42,564 nt of DNA from Candidatus Rifleibacteriota bacterium (lineage in GTDB: Bacteria; Riflebacteria; Ozemobacteria; Ozemobacterales; Ozemobacteraceae), in NCBI GenBank assembly GCA_029565415.1, contig JAKQOH010000226.1, positions 1 through 42,564 of the forward strand, read 5' to 3'. Below are positions 24,701-31,891 of the stretch, in pieces. The notes beneath the pieces were generated by a model, which was given only the letters and a program-made list of their open reading frames with translations, had not been told where the DNA came from and did no database searches. How positions within the stretch are numbered: the stretch's first letter is position 1; each line of letters starts with the position of its first letter. The translations under genes were made by a program, and so were the position numbers.

Positions 24701-25094
24701 ACGCCTCCGCCCCTCCGTGAGAGGCTTCACCATGATCGAGCTCGTCATGGTGATTTTCATCCTCACCCTGGTGGCGGGCGCCTACTTTTACATCTGGCGC
24801 CAGCAGGGCCGGCTCTCGGCGAGCGACCAGGAAGTGGCTGCGTATTACCTCTCGGCTGCAACGTTCATGGACACGCTTCATGCCGATTCCCGCATGGCTC
24901 GCAGGATCGAGCCGACGCCCGACGGCTGCATCATGGAGGTGATGACCTCCGGCGGCCTCCAGCAGATCACGTATACGCTTCGGGGAAACGCGATCGAGCG
25001 GCTCGCCAATGGAAAGGCCAAGCTCTACGATTTTGGGAAACCCTTGCGTGAAGGCGCGAAAGTACTTTTCAACGTCCGGGAACTGGCCCCCTGA
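24678..25094 (+). CDS. Minor pseudopilin (GspH/type IV pilin-like)
   Basis: The 138-residue protein has a prepilin cleavage motif SVRG|FTMIELVMVIFILTLVAGA with Glu at mature position 5, then a short globular part with a DSRMARRIEPTPDGCIMEV beta region. It starts inside the end of the large PilX-like gene (23-nt overlap, GAGGAAGAG upstream), so translation is coupled. The size suits a GspH/FimT-like minor pseudopilin. The OmpA-like genes follow after 63 bp. Confidence 0.82.
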   Translation: MWSSLADKRLRPSVRGFTMIELVMVIFILTLVAGAYFYIWRQQGRLSASDQEVAAYYLSAATFMDTLHADSRMARRIEPTPDGCIMEVMTSGGLQQITYTLRGNAIERLANGKAKLYDFGKPLREGAKVLFNVRELAP

Positions 25095-25157
25095 GTTCGA
25101 GGAACGGGGCGTTGCGCCGGCCGGCATGATGATGACAACAGACGGAGGTGGGGAATC

Positions 25158-25907
25158 ATGAATAAGTCGAGGAGATGGATGCGCTCCCTTGGATACGCAT
25201 GTGCCCTGGGTGTTGTACTCGTCTGCATGGAAGTGACCGTGGCCGCCGGCTCGGCGCCGCGGTATGACGTCACGTTCGGGCAGCAGGGAAACGAGGTGCA
25301 GGTCCAGATCGTTCCGGCCCGCGCGGGGGTTGCCACCCATGCGATGCCGGCGCCCGATGCGGGGGCCGTGACGGGGATCGTCGGCAGTCCGGTTGTCCGG
25401 CCCACTTCGACCGTGACGCCGAAGGCCGCCGTGCCGCCGACTCAGCTCCAGTCGCAATCCGTTGCGGATTACAAAGAGGACGGATTCGACATCAACATCG
25501 ACACGATTTCCGGGGAAGTTGTCAGCGGCCAGTTGGCGGAGACCGGCCGTCTTTCGCTGGCGATCCTGTTCGAAGCCGATTCGAGCGCGGTTAACCAGGC
25601 CGATGCGGTGACTATGCAGTCTCTGAACCAGATTCTCTCGGTGATGAAATCCCAACCGGATCTCAGGATCGCCGTCGAGGGGTATGTCGACTACACCGGC
25701 GTGAAGGAATACGAAGCCCTGGGCCAGTTGTCGGATGAGGATACTTCCGCCGACCGCGCGGCTTCCGTGAAAAACTGGCTCGTCGGCAAGGGAATTTCGT
25801 CCGACCGCATTACCAGCGTTGGCAAGGGAATGCGTGGCCAAATAGGAGACTCGGAGGAGCAGCGGGCGAAGAACCGTCGGGTCGATATCGTGAAGCTGTC
25901 CAATTAG
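25158..25907 (+). CDS. OmpA-family peptidoglycan-binding protein, copy 1
   Basis: The 249-residue protein has a signal peptide (SLGYACALGVVLVCMEVTVAAG) and a conserved block RYDVTFGQQGNEVQVQIVPA shared with the next gene. A Pro/Thr/Ala linker is followed by an OmpA C-terminal domain (about 135-247) with ILFEADSSAV, LRIAVEGYVDYTG and EEQRAKNRRVDIVKLS. The NRRVDI end and Asp/Arg positions are those that bind diaminopimelate in OmpA proteins. GGAGGTGGGG precedes ATG 25158. Compared with copy 2, it has an insertion (EALGQLSDEDTSADRAAS) near the second helix. It probably anchors an envelope structure to the cell wall. Confidence 0.87.
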   Translation: MNKSRRWMRSLGYACALGVVLVCMEVTVAAGSAPRYDVTFGQQGNEVQVQIVPARAGVATHAMPAPDAGAVTGIVGSPVVRPTSTVTPKAAVPPTQLQSQSVADYKEDGFDINIDTISGEVVSGQLAETGRLSLAILFEADSSAVNQADAVTMQSLNQILSVMKSQPDLRIAVEGYVDYTGVKEYEALGQLSDEDTSADRAASVKNWLVGKGISSDRITSVGKGMRGQIGDSEEQRAKNRRVDIVKLSN

Positions 25908-25951
25908 ACCAATGATGGGGTGTTCGTGAGTCTGGATGGGAGGAGCCTCTT

Positions 25952-26677
25952 ATGAATATATTGTATTCTATTCATAAATCCTGCCGCTGGGCAGCCCTTG
26001 TCCTGGTTTTCTGGAGTCTTTGCGTCAGTCCGGCTCTGGCTGCAGAACCGGCGAAAAGATACGATGTCACGTTCGGCCAGCAGGGAAATGAGGTGCAGGT
26101 GCAGCTCGTTCCCGCCCGCGCGGAGGTGGCGTCGCAGACGATGCCGGCTGCCGGTGATCCCGCCGTCGACGGGATCGTCGGCAGTCCCGCCCCGGGGGCC
26201 ACGACGGCCGTCTCGCCCGCTGCTGCTCGGCCGCAGGTGCCCTTGAAATCCCAGTCGGTCGTCGAATACAAGGAAGACGGCTTCGACGTCAATATCGACG
26301 GAATGGCCGGGGAAGCTCTCTCCTCGGACCTGGATGCCTCCGGCCGGGTTTCGGTCGACGGAATCCTCTTCGATTTCAGCCTGGCGGAAATTAAACCTGC
26401 CTCGCTTCCCGCGCTGAACACGATTCTCACGATGCTGCGCAACCGGCCGACCCTGAAGATCCGGATCGAGGGCTTCACGGATTACCGGGGACCGGTCGAT
26501 TACAACTTCGTTCTCTCGGTCCAGCGTGCCTATGCCGTGAAAAGCTGGCTGGTTGACCACGGCATCCCCTCGACCCGCATCACCTACGTCGGTCGGGGAC
26601 AACGGGGAAATGCCGGGGACACCGAGGAACAGCAGGCCAAAAACAGGCGCGTCGACATCGTCAAAATTTCAGAATAG
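25952..26677 (+). CDS. OmpA-family peptidoglycan-binding protein, copy 2
   Basis: The 241-residue protein has a signal peptide ending near SPALAAEP. It shares RYDVTFGQQGNEVQVQ, QSVVEYKEDGFDVNID and the OmpA core (DGILFDFSLAEIKPASLPAL, LKIRIEGFTDYRGPVDYNF, NRRVDIVKIS) with copy 1, so the pair is a tandem duplication. This copy keeps the canonical uninterrupted OmpA spacing, whereas copy 1 carries an insertion. GGGAGGAG precedes ATG 25952. The first codons are AT-rich compared with the rest. It is embedded between pseudopilin genes on the same strand, suggesting a joint envelope role. Confidence 0.87.
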   Translation: MNILYSIHKSCRWAALVLVFWSLCVSPALAAEPAKRYDVTFGQQGNEVQVQLVPARAEVASQTMPAAGDPAVDGIVGSPAPGATTAVSPAAARPQVPLKSQSVVEYKEDGFDVNIDGMAGEALSSDLDASGRVSVDGILFDFSLAEIKPASLPALNTILTMLRNRPTLKIRIEGFTDYRGPVDYNFVLSVQRAYAVKSWLVDHGIPSTRITYVGRGQRGNAGDTEEQQAKNRRVDIVKISE

Positions 26678-26707
26678 CGATATATATACTATTTGGAAGT
26701 GGGTTTC

Positions 26708-27148
26708 ATGAATACCGGAACGGATCAGAAGGAACGACGACGGGGGTTCACCCTCGTCGAGCTCGTCGTCGCCATGATCATTCTCGCCGTGCTGTTGATG
26801 CCGCTCGTGAAGCATTTCGTCAGCACGCGGCGCGTCTCGATCGCGGCGCGGGATTCCGTTGTGGCCAATGCGCAGCTGCTTTCCTGCATGGCGGATTTCC
26901 AGTCGATGCGGTTCGAGGAGATCGCCAATGCCTCGAACGCGACGTTCACGAAGGTGTTCCAGCGGTGGGATGGGGATCGCAACGTCGGCAGCGTTACCTA
27001 TCACATGGCCGTGAACGTGAACGCCGGCGCCGATCCGCGGTACCGGCTCATCGATGTCGAGACGCAGTTCCGCATGCCTGGAGCGCCCTCTTCGGCGCCC
27101 AAACGGAAGATGACGCTCAAGGGGTTCACCTATGCGCCTCCGAACTGA
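26708..27148 (+). CDS. PilV/GspI-like minor pseudopilin
   Basis: The protein has 146 residues from ATG 26708, preferred over an upstream TTG because GGAAGTGGG lies before it. It has a prepilin motif RRRG|FTLVELVVAMIILAVLLMPL with Glu at mature position 5, then VVANAQLLSCMADFQSMRFEEI and a beta-rich end. It overlaps the next gene by 17 nt. It is the counterpart of the gene at 10503 in the first operon. Confidence 0.83.
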   Translation: MNTGTDQKERRRGFTLVELVVAMIILAVLLMPLVKHFVSTRRVSIAARDSVVANAQLLSCMADFQSMRFEEIANASNATFTKVFQRWDGDRNVGSVTYHMAVNVNAGADPRYRLIDVETQFRMPGAPSSAPKRKMTLKGFTYAPPN

Positions 27149-27689
27149 CGGGTACGGGCGCCGCGGCGGCTTTTCCCTGGTCGAGGTGATGGCCTACCTG
27201 TTCGGCGCGGCGGTGCTTCTGGGGCTGGTCATGGGCATCTTTTCAAAACTGGGCCGCCAGACGAAGACGGGCTCGGAACAGATCCATGCCCAGACGGTGT
27301 TCATGGGGCTGGCGAACCGTCTCGAAAAGGACCTTGCCGGCTGTCTCGAATGGCGTACCGATTACCATCTCGGCGGGGAGATGTCGCTCATCATCGTCAG
27401 ACCTGAAGGGACGGTCACCTACGACACCTATCCCTCGCGCGGCGAGGTCGAGCGAGGGGCAAAGGAGGGGACCGAGACGTTCAGATTCTGGACAGGCGCG
27501 AGGACCCGATGCGATGCGATCGAGCTCGACAGCGGCGCTTCCCGGAACAAGACAGTCCGGATGCGCCTCAGCATGCCCCTCACGCCGCCCGTTGTGATCG
27601 AGCGGTCGCTCCCGATCCATCCGTCGACGACGAAAACGGGAAATGCCGCCGACCCCGCAGGCTTCTTCCCCGTCGCCAGCATGCCCTGA
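27132..27689 (+). CDS. GspJ/PilW-like minor pseudopilin
   Basis: The 185-residue protein has GRRGG|FSLVEVMAYLFGAAVLLGLV with Glu at mature position 5, then FMGLANRLEKDLAGCLEWR and a beta-rich globular domain, fitting GspJ/PilW. Unlike its counterpart at 8961 it has no coiled-coil tail. It is the last gene of the second pseudopilin operon, translationally coupled by overlap to the previous gene and followed by a strong terminator. Confidence 0.82.
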   Translation: MRLRTDGYGRRGGFSLVEVMAYLFGAAVLLGLVMGIFSKLGRQTKTGSEQIHAQTVFMGLANRLEKDLAGCLEWRTDYHLGGEMSLIIVRPEGTVTYDTYPSRGEVERGAKEGTETFRFWTGARTRCDAIELDSGASRNKTVRMRLSMPLTPPVVIERSLPIHPSTTKTGNAADPAGFFPVASMP

Positions 27690-27710
27690 CGTTTCCCTCC
27701 GTCGTGAACG

Positions 27711-27754
27711 CGAACCGGCCCCCGGAACGAGCTTCCGGGGGCCGGTTCGTGTTT
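27711..27754. terminator. Strong bidirectional terminator between convergent genes
   Basis: A perfect 17-bp stem, CGAACCGGCCCCCGGAA (27711-27727) with its complement at 27733-27749, has a 5-nt loop and is followed by TGTTTT. It separates the pseudopilin operon (plus) from the CoA-transferase gene (minus). Confidence 0.85.
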
Positions 27755-27776
27755 TCCGCCCGCGTGGCGGTCGGCT

Positions 27777-29789
27777 TCAGGAGCCCTTGAGATGGGTCAG
27801 GGCGCGCTCGGCTTCTTCCCGGCTCTCGTAGATGTAGGGGGAGACGCCGCGTTCGCTCAGGGCTTCGCCCAGCTTCACGCGCAGGAAAGCGCTGGTGGTG
27901 TAGCGGGTGACGCTGGTGTAGTGGGTGTGCATGAGGCGCTCGACCATCGACGAGTAGGTGTCGACCAGGTCAGGGGAGATCGTGAAATGGTCGTAATTCA
28001 CGATCGCGCTGACGCGGCGGCCGAGCGGCCCGACGAGGCCCGCGACGGCCTGCTCGATCTGCAGGATCTGGGCTTCGGATTTGATGTTGTACCCCTCGAA
28101 GTTCACGAACAGCACGCCGAGCTGCGCGTTCAGCGTGAGGCGGGCCGAGAGCGGGACGGTGAGGAGCTGATCGCGCAGCCCCATCGGCTCGTCCCGGAAG
28201 ATGCGGGGGTCCATCAGGCGCGGCGGCTGCTTGATGACCGGCTGGAACTCCATCTGCGCGAGGATGTCCCGTTCGAGATCGACGCCCGGCGCGATTTCGA
28301 CCAGTTCCATGCCTTCGGGGGAGAGGCGGAACACGGCGCGCTCGGTGATGTACAGCACCGGCTGCTGGCGCGCGACGGCGTGTTTCCCGCTGAAGGTGAC
28401 GTGCTCGACGTGCTGGAGGAACTTCTTCGTTTTCCCTTCGCCGGTGATGCGCAGCTTGCCATCGGCGACGGCGAGCTCGAGCTTTCCGGCCGTGAAGGTG
28501 CCGACGAAGACGACCTTTTTTGCATTCTGGCTGATATTGATGAACCCGCCCGCCCCGGCGAGACGCGGGCCGAACTTGCTGACGTTCAGATTGCCTTCGC
28601 GGTCGGTCTGGGCGAGTCCGAGGAAGGCGACATCCAGGCCGCCGCCGTCGTAAAAGTCGAACTGGTAGGGCTGGTCGATGATGGCCGAGGTGTTGGTGCC
28701 TGCGCCGAAGTCGAGGCCCGAGGCGGGCACGCCGCCGATGACGCCCGGCTCGGCCGTCATGGTCAGGAACTCGATGATCTTCTCCTCGTTCGCGACCGCG
28801 GCCACGCCTTCCGGCATGCCGATGCCGAGGTTGACGACGCTGTTGGGCTCCAGCTCGAACGCGGCCCGGCGGGCGATGATCTTGCGATCGCACAGCGGCA
28901 TCGGGGCGAGCGAGTTGATCGGGACGCGGATTTCCCCGGAATAGGCCGGATTGTAGGGTGTCGCGAAGGTCTGCCAGTGGTTCTCGGGCTTCCCGAGCAC
29001 GATACAATCGACGAGAATGCCGGGAATCTTGACCTGGCGAGGGTTGAGGGTGCCGCTCTCGGCGATCCGCTCGACCTGGACGATGACGAAGCCGCCCGAA
29101 TTTTTCGCGGCCATCGCGATGGAAAGGGCCTCGAGGGTGAGGGCCTCGCGCTCCATCGTGATGTTGCCCTCGGGGTCGGCCGTCGTGGCGCGCAGCAGGG
29201 CGACGTTCACCGGAAACGTGCGGTAGGCGAGATACTCGCGGCCGTCGAACGTCATCACCTCGACCAGTTCCTCGGTCGTTCGGTCGTTGATGCGGCCACC
29301 GCCGAGACGCGGATCGACGAATGTGCCCAGACCGACCGGGGTGATCGTGCGGGGCTTGTGGGCCGCGATGTCGCGGTACATGTGCGAGATGACGCCCTGG
29401 GGAAGGTTGTAGGCTTCGATCTTGCCGTCGAGGGCGAGCTTCTGCAGCTTTGGAACCAGCCCCCAGTGGCCACCGATGACCCGTTTCACGAGCCCTTCAT
29501 GGCCGAAATGGTTCAGGCCGCGTTCGGCGCCGTCGCCCTGGCCCGCCGCGTAGAGCAGGGTGAGATCACGCGGTGCCGACGTGTCCCGGAACCGCGTCTC
29601 GAGGGCGATCGCGAGATCCTCGGGAAACCCGATGCCGACGAAACCGCCCGTGACGAGCGTGTCGCCGTTACGGATGATCGAGACGGCCTCGGCGGCCGTG
29701 ACGATCTTGCTGCGCGGAATGCTGGTGCCCGTCGGGGCTTTCAGCGTCGTGAAAACGGGATGGGGACCCTGGCTGGTGCTCTCACTCAT
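27777..29789 (-). CDS. Acyl-CoA:acetate/3-ketoacid CoA-transferase (PCT/YdiF-type) with C-terminal extension
   Basis: The 670-residue protein fuses alpha and beta CoA-transferase halves. The alpha half is marked by [19 protein letters not shown] and [19 protein letters not shown]. The beta half is marked by [17 protein letters not shown] and [20 protein letters not shown], where Glu 347 aligns with the glutamate that forms the glutamyl-CoA intermediate. It moves CoA between short-chain acids such as acetate, propionate or butyrate. Typical YdiF/propionate CoA-transferase proteins have about 520-540 residues. The extra C-terminal 120 residues (from about 550, [20 protein letters not shown] onward) form an unassigned alpha/beta region. 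The ribosome binding site AGGA is weak. The VOC gene upstream is 48 bp away. Confidence 0.87.
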   Translation of the reverse strand: MSESTSQGPHPVFTTLKAPTGTSIPRSKIVTAAEAVSIIRNGDTLVTGGFVGIGFPEDLAIALETRFRDTSAPRDLTLLYAAGQGDGAERGLNHFGHEGLVKRVIGGHWGLVPKLQKLALDGKIEAYNLPQGVISHMYRDIAAHKPRTITPVGLGTFVDPRLGGGRINDRTTEELVEVMTFDGREYLAYRTFPVNVALLRATTADPEGNITMEREALTLEALSIAMAAKNSGGFVIVQVERIAESGTLNPRQVKIPGILVDCIVLGKPENHWQTFATPYNPAYSGEIRVPINSLAPMPLCDRKIIARRAAFELEPNSVVNLGIGMPEGVAAVANEEKIIEFLTMTAEPGVIGGVPASGLDFGAGTNTSAIIDQPYQFDFYDGGGLDVAFLGLAQTDREGNLNVSKFGPRLAGAGGFINISQNAKKVVFVGTFTAGKLELAVADGKLRITGEGKTKKFLQHVEHVTFSGKHAVARQQPVLYITERAVFRLSPEGMELVEIAPGVDLERDILAQMEFQPVIKQPPRLMDPRIFRDEPMGLRDQLLTVPLSARLTLNAQLGVLFVNFEGYNIKSEAQILQIEQAVAGLVGPLGRRVSAIVNYDHFTISPDLVDTYSSMVERLMHTHYTSVTRYTTSAFLRVKLGEALSERGVSPYIYESREEAERALTHLKGS

Positions 29790-29837
29790 CGTTGTAATCC
29801 TATTGATATAATATGTGTGCCTGCGTCGGATCGGTGG

Positions 29838-30236
29838 TCACTTCGAACCGGGAAGCGGGCGGGCGAAGGCGAGGACGTGTCCGTCGGGATCGAGGCTGTA
29901 GCCGACTTCGTGGCCCCAGTCACGCGGCTGGACCGGGCTGAGTTCGGCGGCGCCGGCGGCCAGAGCGTTCGCATGGGCTTTTGCCGGATCGCGCACGATC
30001 AGATACACCTCGGCGCGCGGCGCGCCGGACGCCCACGCGGGATCGGGCAGCGAGGCCCCCAACAACTTCTTGATGCCCCGCTCGGGCATCAGGCCGAGAA
30101 CGGCACCGCCCGGCAGGTCGAACTCGGTCATGCCCGGAACGTCGAGCCGGGGTGCGATGCCGATAACCTGGCGATAAAACGCCGCCGCCCGCGTCTGCTC
30201 CGTGACATACAGGATGAAGTGAACGTTCGTGATCAT
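29838..30236 (-). CDS. VOC (glyoxalase/bleomycin-resistance fold) family protein
   Basis: The protein has 132 residues from ATG at 30236, chosen because GGGAGG lies 5 nt upstream; the frame extends further without family similarity. It has paired beta-alpha-beta-beta-beta modules: NVHFILYVTEQTRAAAFYRQVIG, then YLIVRDPAKAHANALAAGA and GYSLDPDGHVLAFARP. VOC proteins use this fold for metal-dependent enzymes and for drug binding; no specific substrate can be assigned. It is likely cotranscribed with the CoA-transferase gene. Confidence 0.83.
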   Translation of the reverse strand: MITNVHFILYVTEQTRAAAFYRQVIGIAPRLDVPGMTEFDLPGGAVLGLMPERGIKKLLGASLPDPAWASGAPRAEVYLIVRDPAKAHANALAAGAAELSPVQPRDWGHEVGYSLDPDGHVLAFARPLPGSK

Positions 30237-30418
30237 TTCCGCCTCCCTTGGCGCTGTGACTCGCTTTTCCGATCGATGATACCACACCGGCGGAGGAGCT
30301 CCACCTGTTCCCGGTTTTCCGGCGACAGGGGAAAACAGATGCGTTTGCCATGCCGGCCATGGTAGCCTGTCCGGAGAGAACGAACCCATGATGCTGCAGC
30401 CGGAGGGAGAGAGGCACC

Positions 30419-30547
30419 ATGTCCGAGTGCGATAGGTCCCATCATCCATCATCGAGTGGTTGGTCCGACGGGGGCGGGTCCGGCGTTCACCGGGAAGCCC
30501 CCCTGCATGTGGGCACCGCCGCCGCGAGAGAAAGATGGCTGCCATGA
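30419..30547 (+). CDS. Possible short leader ORF (42 aa) before the UbiA-like gene
   Basis: ATG 30419 has an excellent GGAGGGAGAG upstream and a 42-codon frame ending TGA at 30545-30547, overlapping an ATG at 30544 (ATGA) in the UbiA-like frame. The peptide is Ser/Gly/Arg-rich with no recognisable domain. It may simply couple translation into the UbiA-like gene. The preceding sequence 30237-30418 shows no other gene. Confidence 0.3.
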   Translation: MSECDRSHHPSSSGWSDGGGSGVHREAPLHVGTAAARERWLP

Positions 30548-31473
30548 TCGGGCGCTGGTGGCAGTTCCTGCGCGAACGGCACGAGCCGGTCGGCATCACC
30601 CTCACCGTCGCGGCGTTCTATGCCGCCAACGTCCTGATGGGTCGGCCTTCCGAACCGGGCTTCGCCTTCGAGCCGGTGCGCCTCGCCGCCGGGTTCGCCG
30701 TCGTCTGGCTCGTGTTTCTCCACATGCGCCTGTTCGACGAAGTGAAGGATTACGCCTACGACCGGGAGCACAATCCCGGCCGGCCGCTGGCGCGGGGGCT
30801 GATCGGCCTCGGTGAGTTCGGTGCGGCGACCCTGCTCGTGATTCTGGCCGAGCTTGCTATAGCGGCAAATATGGGATGGCCCTCGTTCACGACGATGGTG
30901 CTGGTCCTGTGTTTCACCCTGCTGATGCGCATGGAGTTCTTCATCGGCGACTGGATGCGCCCGAAGCTGGAGTTGTATGCCGTGACGCACACGTTCTCGG
31001 CGACCCTCCTCGGCTTCCTGTCGTTTTCGATGGCGACCGGCCGCCCGCTCGTGATGGCCGGCGAGGGATTTCTCTGGTTCGCTCTCGGCAACTGGTTCGT
31101 GTTCAACGTCTTCGAGTTCGGCCGCAAGACCTTCGGCCGGGAAGAGGAGCGCGAGGGCGTCGACTCGTACTCGCTGCGTCTGCGTCCGGCTGGTGCCGTC
31201 GCCCTGCTGGCCGGGAACATGCTCGCCGGCTATCTGCTGCTGCGGGCAGCATGCGCGATGGTGTTTCCCGTGCTGCCGGGCCTGCTGCTGGGAGCCACCG
31301 GAGCTCTCGTCCTGCTCGTCCTGGCTGCGGGGGGCGTCTATGCCCTCAAGCCGACTGCGGGCGGCGCGAAACTGTACCGGGGCATGGTCACCTTCTATCT
31401 GCTGGCCTACCACCTGGCGATCGTCGCCGGCGCCTGGAATGCCTGGGCTGCCGCCGGGACGGCCGGGATGTGA
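30535..31473 (+). CDS. UbiA-family prenyltransferase-like membrane protein
   Basis: The protein has 312 residues from ATG 30535 (an ATG at 30544 is also possible). About eight or nine hydrophobic segments surround a first aspartate motif MRLFDEVKDYAYDREHNPGR, with D68, D72 and D76 spaced as in the UbiA N/D-D-x2-D-x3-D Mg-diphosphate site. A second conserved loop is FEFGRKTFGREEEREGVDSY. UbiA enzymes join isoprenyl chains to aromatic or tetrapyrrole acceptors; the acceptor is unknown here. The gene leads a tight operon with tspO (19-bp gap), a dikinase and an MMPL exporter. Confidence 0.82.
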   Translation: MAAMIGRWWQFLRERHEPVGITLTVAAFYAANVLMGRPSEPGFAFEPVRLAAGFAVVWLVFLHMRLFDEVKDYAYDREHNPGRPLARGLIGLGEFGAATLLVILAELAIAANMGWPSFTTMVLVLCFTLLMRMEFFIGDWMRPKLELYAVTHTFSATLLGFLSFSMATGRPLVMAGEGFLWFALGNWFVFNVFEFGRKTFGREEEREGVDSYSLRLRPAGAVALLAGNMLAGYLLLRAACAMVFPVLPGLLLGATGALVLLVLAAGGVYALKPTAGGAKLYRGMVTFYLLAYHLAIVAGAWNAWAAAGTAGM

Positions 31474-31492
31474 CGAACGAAGGGAGAGGACC

Positions 31493-31879
31493 ATGAATGC
31501 CTGGTATGCGACCCTCCGAAGGCCGCCTCTGACGCCGCCCAGTTGGGTGTTCGGACCGGTCTGGACCGTGTTGTATCTGATGATCGCCGCTTCCCTCTTG
31601 CTGTATTACCGTGCCGAGGGGCGGGCCGTCCCTGCCCGGATGCATGCCCTGATCGGCGTTCACGTCGCCTCCAACCTGGCGTGGACGCCGCTTTTTTTCG
31701 GCTGCCAGGTTCCCGGCGCTGCGCTGGTTGACATCCTGGCCTTGGTTGGCACCCTCCTCGTCCTGATCACCCGTCTCTGGAAAACACATCCGGTGTCGGC
31801 GCTGCTGCTCGTTCCCTACCTGCTCTGGGTGAGCTTCGCGACGTATCTGAACGCCGGATTCTACGCACTGAACCGATAA
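31493..31879 (+). CDS. tspO: TspO/MBR family protein, short form
   Basis: The 128-residue protein begins with MNAWYATLRRPPLTPPSWVF, the TspO block W-Y-x2-L-x2-P-x4-P-x-W-V-F, then VWTVLYLMIAASLLL, SNLAWTPLFFGCQ and YLLWVSFATYLNAGFYALNR. TspO proteins bind porphyrins and lipids and respond to tetrapyrrole or oxidative stress. Typical members have five helices and about 150-160 residues. Here the first helix is missing and the protein starts directly at the loop before helix 2; the upstream in-frame sequence is not hydrophobic. GGGAGAGG precedes ATG 31493. Confidence 0.87.
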   Translation: MNAWYATLRRPPLTPPSWVFGPVWTVLYLMIAASLLLYYRAEGRAVPARMHALIGVHVASNLAWTPLFFGCQVPGAALVDILALVGTLLVLITRLWKTHPVSALLLVPYLLWVSFATYLNAGFYALNR

Positions 31880-31891
31880 GGAGCCACGCCG

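Noticed and set aside
27792..30365. Long plus-strand frame opposite the CoA-transferase and VOC genes.
   Set aside because: The minus-strand genes have intact motifs and ribosome binding sites; the plus frame lies opposite two separate genes.
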